Source of the DNA: Gordonia alkanivorans NBRC 16433
GTDB lineage: Bacteria; Actinomycetota; Actinomycetes; Mycobacteriales; Mycobacteriaceae
NCBI RefSeq assembly: GCF_000225505.1
Contig: NZ_BACI01000097.1
Coordinates: 1-64,000, forward strand
Direction: 5' to 3'
Length of the DNA: 64,000 bases
The position numbers and the translations under genes were made by a program. The notes below the pieces were generated by a model. The model was not told the origin of the DNA. It ran no database searches and saw only the letters and a program-made list of their open reading frames with translations. Below are positions 16,840-28,701 of this stretch, one piece after another (within the stretch, counting starts at the first letter, position 1; every line of letters begins with the position of its first letter).

Positions 16840-17246
16840 GCGGGAAAGAACACCTCGACGATCCGCTCGACGACGCGCACGCCGTAGCTCGGCACGGAGA
16901 CCGATTCGTCGTCCAGGCAGACGCCGGTCCGCAGTGCGAACACCTGCTTGCCCAGCGGCGAGGCGACCGTCGGCTCGCCGGCGCGGTCCCCGGTGAGTCC
17001 GCGCGAGAGGACCGCGGCGCGGCCGAACGGGTCGATGTTGCCGATGGCGTACAGGCGGGAACGGCCGGGTGCGGCCTCGCGGTCGGTCTCGGCGGCCGGC
17101 AGGCGGAACAGCGCCGCCTGCTCACCGCGCGGACCGAGCACCGCGACGCCGCGGCCGACGATCAGGTCGTCGATCGGGCAGGCCCGCATCCAACTCCCCT
17201 CGACCGTCCCGGGCATCTGCCCGGTCTCGTCTGGTGCGATGGTCAT
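16836..17246 (-). CDS. nirD: NirD, assimilatory nitrite reductase small subunit
   Basis: A 136-residue Rieske-like fold protein without the cysteine/histidine cluster ligands, as normal for NirD. Recognisable parts are YAIGNIDPFGRAAVLSRG, KQVFALRTGVCLDD and the closing SYGVRVV. It partners NirB to reduce nitrite to ammonium with NAD(P)H. Its ATG overlaps the nirB stop by four bases (ATGA). Confidence 0.92.
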   Translation of the reverse strand: MTIAPDETGQMPGTVEGSWMRACPIDDLIVGRGVAVLGPRGEQAALFRLPAAETDREAAPGRSRLYAIGNIDPFGRAAVLSRGLTGDRAGEPTVASPLGKQVFALRTGVCLDDESVSVPSYGVRVVERIVEVFFPA

Positions 17247-19825
17247 GTCGGCACTCCTTCCTTCACCGGCGCCGCGTCCACAACCGGCCCGGTGTCCGCG
17301 TCCGCTCCCGGACGCACCTGCGGCATGTCGAGCAGCACCGGCACCTTACGTTCGTATTCGGCGAACCGGATGGTCGGGTCGACCACGTCGGGTGCGTTCA
17401 CGAACGACACGAATCTCTTCAACTTGTCCTCGTCGTCGAGCACCGCCGCCCATTCGTCGGTGTACCCGGCCACGTGCCGGGCCATCGCGTCCTCGAGTTC
17501 GGCGGCGAGCCCCAGGCTGTCGTCGCAGACGACGGCCTTGAGATGGTCCAGACCGCCGTCGAGCGACTCCAGCCACGGGGCTGTGCGCTGCAGTCGGTCG
17601 GCAGTCCGGATGTAGAACATGAGGTACCGATCAATGTAGGCGACCAGCGTGTCGTCATCCACTCCGCTGGCCAGCAGCTGCGCGTGCTTGGGACTCTGAC
17701 CGCCGTTGCCGCCGACGTAGAGGTTCCAGCCGTTCTCGGTGGCGATGACGCCGACGTCCTTGCCGCGGGCCTCCGCGCATTCGCGGGCGCATCCCGAGAC
17801 GCCGAACTTGATCTTGTGCGGCGACCGCAGACCCCGGTATCGCTTCTCGAGGAAGACCGCCATGCCGACCGAATCCTGGACGCCGTAGCGGCACCAGGTG
17901 GAGCCGACGCAGCTCTTCACCGTGCGAAGGCTCTTGCCGTAGGCGTGACCGGACTCCATCCCGGCGTCGACGAGGCGCCGCCAGATCTCGGGCAGCTGGT
18001 CGACGCGGGCGCCGAACAGGTCGATGCGCTGGCCGCCGGTGATCTTGGTGTACAGCCCGTAGTCGCGGGCGATCTCGCCGATGACGATGAGCTGCTCGGG
18101 CGTGACCTCGCCGCCCGGCATGCGCGGCACCACCGAGTACGAGCCGTTCTTCTGCATGTTCGCGAGGAAGTGATCGTTGGTGTCCTGCAGGGCGGCCTGC
18201 TCGCCGTCGAGAATGTGATCGCTCGACGTGGAGGCGAGGATCGAGGCGACGGTCGGCTTACAGATCTCGCAACCCAGGCCGGTGCCGAAGCGGTCGATGA
18301 GTTCGGAGAAGGTCCGGATGCCGGTGACGGCGACGATCTCGAACAGTTCGGCGCGCGACTGGGCGAAGTGATCGCACAGCGACGTGCTGAGCTCGACGCC
18401 CGACGCGGAGAGGAGCTGCTTGATGCTCGGCAGGCAGCCGCCACAGGTGGTGCCCGCCGAGGTGCAGCCCTTGATCGCGGCGATGTCGCAGGCGCCGTCG
18501 GCGATGGCCGAGCAGATCGAGCCCTTCGACACCCCGTTGCAGGAGCAGATCTCGGCATCGTCGGGCAGCGCGTCCATGCCGACGCCGGTGCCGCCCTCGG
18601 GAGCGATCAGGGCAGCGGGGTCGCCGGGGATCTCGCGACCGACCATCGGCTTGAGCAGCGCGTAGGCCGAGGCATCCCCGACGAGGATGCCGCCGAGCAG
18701 GGTCTTCGCGTCGTCGCTGACGACGATCTTGGCGTAGCGGCCCGCGACCGCGTCGTGGTACGTGATCTCGAGCGCGTTCTCCGTGGTCGCGAACGCGTCT
18801 CCGAAGCTGGCGACGTCGACACCTAGCAGCTTCAGCTTGGTCGACAGGTCGGCGCCGGGGAAGGTCGACGATCCGCCGAGCAGGCGGTCGGCGACGACCT
18901 CGGCCGTCGAATAGCCGGGCGCGACGAGTCCGTAGCAGCGACCCTCGACCGCGGCGACCTCACCGATGGCGAAGATGTGCTCGTCGTCGGTGACGCAGTT
19001 CGTGTCGACGAGGACACCGCCGCGCTCCGCTACCGCCAGGCCCGCGTCGCGGGCGAGCTGATCGCGGGGTCGGACACCGGCCGAGAAGACGACCAGCGAG
19101 GCGTCGATCAGCGATTCGTCCGAGAGCGTGACACGCAGGCCACCGTTCTCGCCGTCGGCGATCTCCGAGGTGCCGACGCCGGTATGGACCTCGAGGCCGA
19201 GGTCGGTGACGAGGTTCTTCAGGATCGCCCCGCCGCCGGCGTCGACCTGCATCGGCATGAGCCGCGGTGCGAACTCGACCACATGCGGCTTGAGGCCCAT
19301 CAGTTTCAGGGCGTTGGCCGCCTCGAGCCCGAGCAGGCCACCGCCGACCACGACGCCCGTCGCACCCGGGCCGGCCGTGTCGGCGGCCGCCCGGATGTCG
19401 TCGAGGTCGTCGAGCGTGCGGTAGACGAAACACTTGGAGTTGTCGTGCCCCGGCACCGGCGGCACAAAGGCGTAGGAACCCGTCGCGAGAACGAGTGCGT
19501 CGTAGTCGATCTCGCGGCCCGCGGAGGTCACCACCCGACGCTGCGCCCGATCGATGCCGGTGACGGTCTCCCCCAGATGCGTGACGACGAGATCGTCACC
19601 GTCGTAGGTATTGCCGTCCAGCGCGAGCGAATCGCGCTGCCACGCACCGACGTAGGAGGACAGACCCACGCGGTCGTAGGCCGGATCGGCTTCCTCGCTG
19701 ACGATCTCGACGCGCCACCGGTTGTCGGTGTCACGCTTGCGCATCTCCTGCACGAAGCGGTGGCCGACCATGCCGTGACCCACCACGACGACGGTGTTGC
19801 GGCCGGTGCTGGTCTCGCTGCTCAT
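17243..19825 (-). CDS. nirB: NirB, NAD(P)H-dependent assimilatory nitrite reductase large subunit
   Basis: An 860-residue multidomain enzyme. FAD (VVVGHGMVGHRF) and NAD(P) (VVVGGGLLGLEAA) Rossmann domains lie at the N-terminus. A BFD-like [2Fe-2S] domain (CSCNGVSKG ... CGGC) is near 430-470. The C-terminal siroheme/[4Fe-4S] domain has the four ligand cysteines in CVGSTWC and CARECAEA. It catalyses six-electron reduction of nitrite to ammonia in the cytoplasm. First of a tightly overlapping nirB-nirD-nnaR run that continues to cbiX; narK precedes it by 50 bp on the same strand. Confidence 0.95.
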   Translation of the reverse strand: MSSETSTGRNTVVVVGHGMVGHRFVQEMRKRDTDNRWRVEIVSEEADPAYDRVGLSSYVGAWQRDSLALDGNTYDGDDLVVTHLGETVTGIDRAQRRVVTSAGREIDYDALVLATGSYAFVPPVPGHDNSKCFVYRTLDDLDDIRAAADTAGPGATGVVVGGGLLGLEAANALKLMGLKPHVVEFAPRLMPMQVDAGGGAILKNLVTDLGLEVHTGVGTSEIADGENGGLRVTLSDESLIDASLVVFSAGVRPRDQLARDAGLAVAERGGVLVDTNCVTDDEHIFAIGEVAAVEGRCYGLVAPGYSTAEVVADRLLGGSSTFPGADLSTKLKLLGVDVASFGDAFATTENALEITYHDAVAGRYAKIVVSDDAKTLLGGILVGDASAYALLKPMVGREIPGDPAALIAPEGGTGVGMDALPDDAEICSCNGVSKGSICSAIADGACDIAAIKGCTSAGTTCGGCLPSIKQLLSASGVELSTSLCDHFAQSRAELFEIVAVTGIRTFSELIDRFGTGLGCEICKPTVASILASTSSDHILDGEQAALQDTNDHFLANMQKNGSYSVVPRMPGGEVTPEQLIVIGEIARDYGLYTKITGGQRIDLFGARVDQLPEIWRRLVDAGMESGHAYGKSLRTVKSCVGSTWCRYGVQDSVGMAVFLEKRYRGLRSPHKIKFGVSGCARECAEARGKDVGVIATENGWNLYVGGNGGQSPKHAQLLASGVDDDTLVAYIDRYLMFYIRTADRLQRTAPWLESLDGGLDHLKAVVCDDSLGLAAELEDAMARHVAGYTDEWAAVLDDEDKLKRFVSFVNAPDVVDPTIRFAEYERKVPVLLDMPQVRPGADADTGPVVDAAPVKEGVPT

Positions 19826-19875
19826 TGTCTACTCCCTGTGCCTTGCCTGTTGGTCGGGTTGCGCCGCGGGTGAAC

Positions 19876-21339
19876 TCAGGCCAGCGCTTCCTTGGTGACC
19901 GGCTCGCCGGTGCCGGCGGTGGTGCCTGCGGTCTCCGCGACCGGCAGGTCGGTGGTCTCGCCGACGACGATCGGGCGTCGTGCGTAAAACCACCAGGTGA
20001 CCACCGCGGCCACCACATAGAAGGTGAGGAACACCCAGAATGCCTGCGTCGCCGACTGATTGGACTTGTAGCTGGACCGCAGCACCAGGTTGATGCCGAC
20101 ACCGCCGAGGCCGCCGGCCGCACCGGCGATGCCGATGAGCGCGCCGGACATGCTGCGCGACCAGGTGGACTTGCCGAAGGCGTTCAGACCCGACAGCGTC
20201 TGCGCCTTGTGCTCCCAGATCGTCGGGATGATCTTGTAGACCGAACCGTTGGCGATCCCGGAGATCAGGAACAGCAGGATGAAGCCGGTGATGAAGGCCG
20301 CGAGGACACCGCCGCTGATCACCTTCCCGTTGGCGTCGGCCGACATACCGGCGATCACGAGGATCGACGCCGACGCGGCCATCGCGATGAAGCAGTACAG
20401 CGTCACCTTGCCGCCGCCGATACGGTCGGCGAGCTTGCCGCCGTAGGGACGGGCCAGCGAGCCGAGAAGCGGTCCGATCCAGGCGATCTGCGCCGCCGCG
20501 AGGGCGGGCTTGGAGGCGCCGGCAGAGGTGAAGCTGATGTTGAGGACCTGGCTGAACGCGAAACCGAAACCGATGAACGAGCCGAAGGTGCCGATGTAGA
20601 GCAGGCAGATGAGCCAGGTGTCGCGGTAGCGGAGGCAGTCGATCATCGCCTTGCCGCTGGCGGTCTGATGGTCGAGGTTGTCCATGTAGATCGCCGCGCC
20701 GATGCCCGCGACCGCAAGTGCCACCAGGTAGATCGCGCAGACGATCTCGGGCTGGTCGGCGAAGAGCCAGATGACCAGCAGTCCGATGACCTGGACGACC
20801 GGGACGCCGATGTTGCCGCCGCCGGCGTTGAGGCCCAGCGCCCAGCCCTTGAGTCGCTGCGGGTAGAAGGCGTTGATGTTGGTCATCGAGGAGGCGAAGT
20901 TGCCGCCGCCGAAGCCGGTGATGGCCGCGACCGCGAGGAACCAGCCGAACCCGAACTCGCCCGGGTTCATCATCAGCATCATCGTCAGGCCCGTCGGGAT
21001 GAGGAGCACGATGGCGGAGAAGATGGCCCAGTTGCGTCCACCGAACTTCGCGGTGGCCTGGGTGTAGGGAATGCGCAGGCACGAGCCGACGAGGGTCGCG
21101 GTCGCGGCGATGACGAACTTCTGATCCATGCTGATGCCGTACTCGGGACCCATGAACAGGGCCATCACCGAGAACAGCGACCAGATGGAGAAGCCGACGT
21201 GTTCGCAGATCACCGACCAGACGAGGTTGCGCTTGGCGATCGCGGCGTTGCCGTTCTCCCAGGCGACGCGATCCTCCGGGTCCCAGTCGGTGATCGTGTG
21301 GTCACGCTTGAGCTGTGTTCTGAGGTCTGCGAAGGCCAT
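19876..21339 (-). CDS. narK: NarK-type nitrate/nitrite transporter (MFS)
   Basis: A 487-residue MFS transporter with about 12 hydrophobic segments. The nitrate-porter signature GGNFASSMTNINAFYP (about 150-165) and a second glycine-rich segment GLNAGGGNIGVP identify the NNP family. It probably brings in nitrate or nitrite for NirBD. First gene of the nitrite module, with a 239-bp upstream region rich in palindromes and GlnR-like half-sites. The ATG at 21339 has a weak GGGGACGA ribosome site. Confidence 0.9.
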   Translation of the reverse strand: MAFADLRTQLKRDHTITDWDPEDRVAWENGNAAIAKRNLVWSVICEHVGFSIWSLFSVMALFMGPEYGISMDQKFVIAATATLVGSCLRIPYTQATAKFGGRNWAIFSAIVLLIPTGLTMMLMMNPGEFGFGWFLAVAAITGFGGGNFASSMTNINAFYPQRLKGWALGLNAGGGNIGVPVVQVIGLLVIWLFADQPEIVCAIYLVALAVAGIGAAIYMDNLDHQTASGKAMIDCLRYRDTWLICLLYIGTFGSFIGFGFAFSQVLNISFTSAGASKPALAAAQIAWIGPLLGSLARPYGGKLADRIGGGKVTLYCFIAMAASASILVIAGMSADANGKVISGGVLAAFITGFILLFLISGIANGSVYKIIPTIWEHKAQTLSGLNAFGKSTWSRSMSGALIGIAGAAGGLGGVGINLVLRSSYKSNQSATQAFWVFLTFYVVAAVVTWWFYARRPIVVGETTDLPVAETAGTTAGTGEPVTKEALA

Positions 21340-21367
21340 TCGTCCCCGTCTTCCGATGCTTGGTGGT

Positions 21368-21441
21368 CACTGCACGAGCAGTGCGGGCTGTCTTCTCGAC
21401 ACGACAGCGAACTGTCATATCGGACGCCGACACCTGTGTCG
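21368..21441. promoter_or_regulatory. Three short palindromes in the narK leader
   Basis: Upstream of narK lie CACTGC-acga-GCAGTG (21368-21383), GACAG-cgaa-CTGTC (21403-21416) and CGACAC-ct-GTGTCG (21428-21441). All are perfect in their arms and spaced 20-30 bp apart. They could be operators for NnaR or another regulator, or leader hairpins. Only the symmetry is seen; the binder is unknown. Confidence 0.45.
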
Positions 21442-21492
21442 TGCGACTGAGACCAAGCATCCCGGGGGCGTGTTGCGCGGATTTTCCGCGAG

Positions 21493-21519
21493 GTGACCGG
21501 ACCGTCACGTTGTTCTCAC
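21493..21519. promoter_or_regulatory. Candidate GlnR binding site upstream of narK
   Basis: GTGAC-N6-GTCAC (21493-21508) fits the GlnR pattern gTnAC-N6-GnnAC and gives AC-N9-AC-N9-AC through 21519. GlnR controls nitrate and nitrite genes in Streptomyces and mycobacteria. It lies about 155-180 bp upstream of the narK start. Confidence 0.5.
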
Positions 21520-21578
21520 TTCACCCCAAGGACCCTGTGAGAACTCCGACAAACTCAGATCGGGGCTGTGAGCTGCGG

Positions 21579-22433
21579 TTATACGAGCAAACGTACCAGC
21601 TCGACGACCCGCTGCAACCCGGGCAGTGCGCCGGCGGTCGAGCGCGGGTGCAGCGCGTGGACGGCCAGACGGAACATCGTCGCCCGCAGCATCATCTGCG
21701 GCCACTCCGGCTGATCGGACCACCGCTGGATGAGTTCGGTGTCGGCGCCGCCCCAGGCGAGGGCGTCGACCACCGCGACAGCGGCCGCCCACGGAGCAGG
21801 TCGCCAGTACGGGACGATGTCGGTGATGCCGGGCGCCGCGGCACCGGCGAAGAGCACGGTGCCGAACAGGTCGCCGTGCACGACCTGGGACGGCAGGTCG
21901 ACCGGCTTGCGAAGCTTCGCAAGGGTCCTCAGCATCTCGACGCTCTGCACCCCGTCGGGTGCGGTCGGCTCGGCCATGCCCGCGGCACGGGCCGAGCGCA
22001 ACGGGACCTCCTCCCACGCGGCGCGGTCGGCGGCGGTGAAGACGTCGACGTCGGTGTGCGGCGGCGCGGGCGGCTGCAGCAGGAAGCGCGGACGTTCGAG
22101 GGTTGCGGTCGCCTCGTGCAGGCGGTCGGCGACGAGGACCACTTCGTCGTGGCGCGGCTCGGGTGTTCCGGCGATGTAGGTGTCGGCACGCCAACCCGAG
22201 ACGACGTAGCGGCCGTCTGTGGCGCGGAACGGGCGTGCGATCCGCATGCCCTCGACGTAGAGCGTCTCGCGGACGGCGGCCGACCAGGCGGCGCGCGCGT
22301 GGTCGGGCACGAGCGACAGCACGACCTCACCGACGCGCCAGCCACCGATCCATGATTCGCCCATGGCGACGGGCGGATGGGAGGTGAGCCCGAACGTGTT
22401 CAACACGTGTTCGGGCGGCTCGACGGTATTCAC
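21579..22433 (-). CDS. Conserved actinobacterial protein (TIGR02569 family, kinase-like fold)
   Basis: A 284-residue protein equal in position to Mtb Rv3205c. It contains VVHGDLFGTVLF and ITDIVPYWRP, which resemble the catalytic HGDxxxxN and the following metal-binding D of aminoglycoside-phosphotransferase-like kinases, although the usual Asn is not in place. No signal peptide or membrane segment. Function unknown; a small-molecule kinase or a pseudokinase is possible. It lies just beyond the nitrite module, where the conserved gene order resumes. Confidence 0.7.
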   Translation of the reverse strand: MNTVEPPEHVLNTFGLTSHPPVAMGESWIGGWRVGEVVLSLVPDHARAAWSAAVRETLYVEGMRIARPFRATDGRYVVSGWRADTYIAGTPEPRHDEVVLVADRLHEATATLERPRFLLQPPAPPHTDVDVFTAADRAAWEEVPLRSARAAGMAEPTAPDGVQSVEMLRTLAKLRKPVDLPSQVVHGDLFGTVLFAGAAAPGITDIVPYWRPAPWAAAVAVVDALAWGGADTELIQRWSDQPEWPQMMLRATMFRLAVHALHPRSTAGALPGLQRVVELVRLLV

Positions 22434-22459
22434 CAGGCCAGATTACCGAGCGCAGGTGA

Positions 22460-25552
<3,093 letters not shown>

Positions 25553-25579
25553 ACTCAGACGACAGACCCAGACCTACGA

Positions 25580-25633
25580 CAAGGGTCCGGTGCGACCTTC
25601 GCGAGTGATCGCGAGGTGCGCACCGGACCCTTG
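25580..25633. terminator. Long bidirectional hairpin between TetR gene and DUF3107 gene
   Basis: A 15-bp perfect outer stem, a 4/4 internal loop, a 6-bp inner stem and a GTGA loop span 25580-25633. A further outer pairing ACAGACC/GGTCTGT lies at about 25562-25568 and 25640-25646. It separates two convergent genes with stops at 25552 and 25655. No T tract, so it is a terminator by position. Confidence 0.7.
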
Positions 25634-25654
25634 TTCGTTGGTCTGTGTCCCGCC

Positions 25655-25885
25655 TCAGGAACCGAACCCGACGCGACGGTTCTCCGACGCCCCGACCTCG
25701 ACGTAGGCGATCTTGGTGACCGGGATCAGGTAACGGGCGCCCTTCTCGTCCACCAGGGCCAGCAACTGCTGCTTGCCGCCGAGTGCCGCCTCGACCTCGG
25801 CATAGGCCTTGTCGCTGGTCAGCGACGTCGCGACGGTCAGCTCACGCGGGCTGTCGGTGATGCCGATCTTCACTTCCACGGCCAT
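25655..25885 (-). CDS. DUF3107 small conserved protein (TB9.4-like)
   Basis: A 76-residue cytoplasmic protein, MAVEVKIGITDSPRELTVAT at its start and KIAYVEVGASENRRVGFG at its end. It is conserved in actinobacteria (Mtb Rv3208A/TB9.4) as a small alpha/beta protein of unknown function. The central acidic/glutamine-rich stretch has no catalytic motif. It is transcribed convergently with the TetR gene. Confidence 0.8.
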   Translation of the reverse strand: MAVEVKIGITDSPRELTVATSLTSDKAYAEVEAALGGKQQLLALVDEKGARYLIPVTKIAYVEVGASENRRVGFGS

Positions 25886-25998
25886 GTGCCGCCCTCCTCC
25901 GGTGTCAACAACGCTTGCCGCACAAGGCTAGTCCAGCGGTCACGGGACCGGACAGCCGCTCCGCTGACAGCGAAAAAGCAAGGGAACGAGCGGATTGG

Positions 25999-26691
25999 TC
26001 AGCCGAGACCGAGATCGGCCATGCGCTCGCCGTGTTTGGCCGCGACCGCGTCGAAGAAGTGGGCGACCCCCGACAGCGAGGAGCCCCCGGAGAACAGCAG
26101 ATCGGTGACCTCCTCCTCGGCCGCGAGCACCCACTGCGCATGGGTGATGGCCTCGCCCAGCAGACGGCGCCCCCACAGGACCAGCGCGGACTTGATCGAC
26201 GGATCGGCCTCGACGGCCGCCCGGACCTGCTCGCGGGCGAACGCCGAGTTGGCGGTCTCCGCCATCACCTCGGCCATCACGGTGCGCGAGTCGGGCGGGA
26301 GCATGTCGGACAGCTCGACGTAGAAATCGGAGGCCAGACCGTCACCGACGTAGGCCTTGACCAGCGCCTCGTACCAGGTCTTCGGGGTGGTGGCCCGGTG
26401 GTACTGGTCGAAGACCGACCGGTACCGTTCCACCGCCTCGGCGGCGGTGAGGCCCGTCATCGTCTCGACCCGCTCGGCGAGGCGGTCGAAGTGGCCGACC
26501 TCGGAGGCGGCCATCCGCGCGATCGCGATCTTGCTGGGCACGTCGGGAGCCATCGCCGACTCCTCGATGAGCCGATGGAAGGCGGCGAACTCGCCGGCCA
26601 GCAGCACCGCGAACAGCTTCCCGACCACGCGGTCCTGGGTCTCGATCGCAGCTACCGGGGTGATGTCGGAGGGGTCGGGTACAGGCGCCAT
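25999..26691 (-). CDS. Ferritin-like fold protein (Rv3210c-like, MiaE-related)
   Basis: A 230-residue, largely helical protein. Candidate diiron ligands are Glu in GEFAAFHRLIEE, Glu/His in ASEVGHFDRL and Glu in the later helices (YVELSD, AAEEEV). This pattern suits a ferritin-like four-helix bundle of the type annotated near tRNA-hydroxylase MiaE. Position equals Mtb Rv3210c. Whether metal is bound and what is oxidised are unknown. The gene is divergent from rhlE. Confidence 0.7.
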   Translation of the reverse strand: MAPVPDPSDITPVAAIETQDRVVGKLFAVLLAGEFAAFHRLIEESAMAPDVPSKIAIARMAASEVGHFDRLAERVETMTGLTAAEAVERYRSVFDQYHRATTPKTWYEALVKAYVGDGLASDFYVELSDMLPPDSRTVMAEVMAETANSAFAREQVRAAVEADPSIKSALVLWGRRLLGEAITHAQWVLAAEEEVTDLLFSGGSSLSGVAHFFDAVAAKHGERMADLGLG

Positions 26692-27030
26692 GAGGTGATG
26701 GTAGCGGCCTCTCCGGAAGCACCAAGTACACTCGACTTCGGTGCACTCCGACGGGACCCCCCGGCGCCTGCCCGCTGAGCTGCGTGATCATCGCGTGCTC
26801 GCCGGCGCGAGCGTGTGGATGCGGCCGATTGGATGTGACGACGCCCCCTCGCGATCTCCTCGCGGGATCGAGACAGCGAGTTCCTCGCCGGATCGAAGAG
26901 TCCGTCTCACGACACCTCGGTCGAATCCCCGGTGCCACCACGACATTTGCGCGCGCACTTTCGAGCTTTTCCTCGTGCGCGCAGGAATCACACGCGCGCA
27001 AGAGACTGGCCAGAAAGGCAACACACGCAT
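26692..27030. other. Gene-free interval upstream of rhlE with a leader hairpin
   Basis: Between the divergent ferritin-like and rhlE genes. Just upstream of rhlE, GCGCGCAC (26951-26958) pairs with GTGCGCGC (26975-26982) around a 16-base pyrimidine-rich loop. An AGAAAGG ribosome site follows at 27012-27018. I found no convincing -35/-10 pair in either direction. RNA-helicase genes often carry regulatory leaders, but this is only suggestive. Confidence 0.4.
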
Positions 27031-28683
27031 ATGAGCGATTCGGCCGTGCAGACGACCATCGTCGACGAAACCCACACCGCCCCCACCTTCGCCGAACTCG
27101 GCGTGGACGAGCGCATCGTCTCGGCACTCGCCGACGACGGCAAGACCCAGACGTTCGCCATCCAGGAACTGACCCTCCCCCTCGCCATGGGCGGGGACGA
27201 CCTCATCGGTCAGGCCCGTACCGGCATGGGCAAGACCTACGGCTTCGGCATCCCGCTGCTCCATCGCCTCGCCAACGCCGAGGCAACGGGTGTCCGCCCC
27301 CTCGATAACACCCCTCGCGCGCTGATCATCGTGCCCACCCGCGAACTCTGCGTGCAGGTCACCAGCGACCTCGAGATCGCCGCCCGCAAGACCGACGTCA
27401 CCCTTGCCCCCGGCGCCGGGAGCGGAGCGAGCGGGCCGAAGGACACTGTCACCAACCGCATGCTGAAGATCACCTCGATCTACGGCGGCCGCCCCTACGA
27501 GGCGCAGATCGCCGAACTGCAGTCCGGCGTCGACGTCGTTGTGGGCACCCCGGGCCGCCTCCTCGACCTCGCCCAGCAGGGACACCTCGTGCTCGGCAAG
27601 GTCTCGATCCTCGTCCTCGACGAGGCCGACGAGATGCTCGACCTCGGCTTCCTGCCGGACATCGAGCGGATCATGTCCGCGCTGCCGACGCCGCGTCAGA
27701 CGATGCTCTTCTCGGCGACCATGCCCGGCCCGATCGTCACCCTGGCCCGCACCTTCCTGCATCGGCCGACGCACATCCGGGCCGAGAACGCCAACGACTC
27801 CGCCGTGCACGACCGCACGAAGCAGTACGCCTACCGTGCTCACGCGCTGGACAAGGCCGAACTCGTGGCCCGCATCCTGCAGGCCGACGGTCGCGGCGCG
27901 ACGATGATCTTCACGCGTACCAAGCGCACCGCCCAGAAGGTCGCCGACGATCTCGCCGAGCGCGGATTCAAGGTGGGCGCCGTGCACGGCGACCTCGGTC
28001 AGATCGCCCGTGAGAAGGCCCTCGGCCGGTTCCGGAACGGCACCATCGACGTCCTCGTCGCCACCGACGTCGCCGCCCGCGGCATCGACATCGACGACGT
28101 GACCCATGTGATCAACTACCAGTGCCCCGAGGACGACAAGACATACGTCCACCGGATCGGCCGTACCGGCCGCGCGGGCCGCACCGGGATCGCGGTGACC
28201 CTCGTGGACTGGGACGAGCTGCACCGCTGGGAGCTCATCGACAAGGCCCTCGGACTCGGCATCCCCGAGCCCGCGGAGACCTATTCCACCTCCGAGCACC
28301 TGCACGAGGAGATGTCCATCCCGGACTCGGTCACCGGCCGGATCGTGGCCGCCAAGCCGGCGCGCGACCCGAACGAGACCCGCGAGACGCGCGAGGATCG
28401 GGAGCCGCGTAAGCGTTCCACCCGCACCCGTCGTCGTACCCGCGGCGGCCAGGGCGACGATGCCGCAAGCGCCGAGACGACCAAGAGCGAGACCACCAAG
28501 AGCACCACCGACGACGCCGAGGCGAAGACCTCCGGGGACGACACCGCCGAGGGAACCTCGAAGCCGCGTCGTCGCCGTCGCCGTCGGGGCGGCGCCAACC
28601 GCGCGACGGCGGGCGAGGGTTCGGGTGCAGGCTCCGACGCGACCCCGGTCGCCGCACAGTCCGCACCGGCCGCAGCCGAGTAA
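27031..28683 (+). CDS. rhlE: DEAD-box ATP-dependent RNA helicase (RhlE-like)
   Basis: A 550-residue DEAD-box helicase with all core motifs: Q-motif region near 14-45, ARTGMGKT (I), PTREL (Ia), TPGRLLD, VLDEADEML (II), SAT (III), ARGIDIDDVTHVINY and HRIGRTGRAGRTG (VI). The last about 120 residues are low-complexity, Arg/Ser/Thr/Glu-rich with several arginine clusters, and probably bind RNA. It remodels RNA in ribosome assembly or decay. Position equals Mtb Rv3211. The next gene starts 18 bp after its stop and is probably cotranscribed. Confidence 0.93.
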   Translation: MSDSAVQTTIVDETHTAPTFAELGVDERIVSALADDGKTQTFAIQELTLPLAMGGDDLIGQARTGMGKTYGFGIPLLHRLANAEATGVRPLDNTPRALIIVPTRELCVQVTSDLEIAARKTDVTLAPGAGSGASGPKDTVTNRMLKITSIYGGRPYEAQIAELQSGVDVVVGTPGRLLDLAQQGHLVLGKVSILVLDEADEMLDLGFLPDIERIMSALPTPRQTMLFSATMPGPIVTLARTFLHRPTHIRAENANDSAVHDRTKQYAYRAHALDKAELVARILQADGRGATMIFTRTKRTAQKVADDLAERGFKVGAVHGDLGQIAREKALGRFRNGTIDVLVATDVAARGIDIDDVTHVINYQCPEDDKTYVHRIGRTGRAGRTGIAVTLVDWDELHRWELIDKALGLGIPEPAETYSTSEHLHEEMSIPDSVTGRIVAAKPARDPNETRETREDREPRKRSTRTRRRTRGGQGDDAASAETTKSETTKSTTDDAEAKTSGDDTAEGTSKPRRRRRRRGGANRATAGEGSGAGSDATPVAAQSAPAAAE

Positions 28684-28701
28684 CCCACCACGAGTCCACG
28701 C

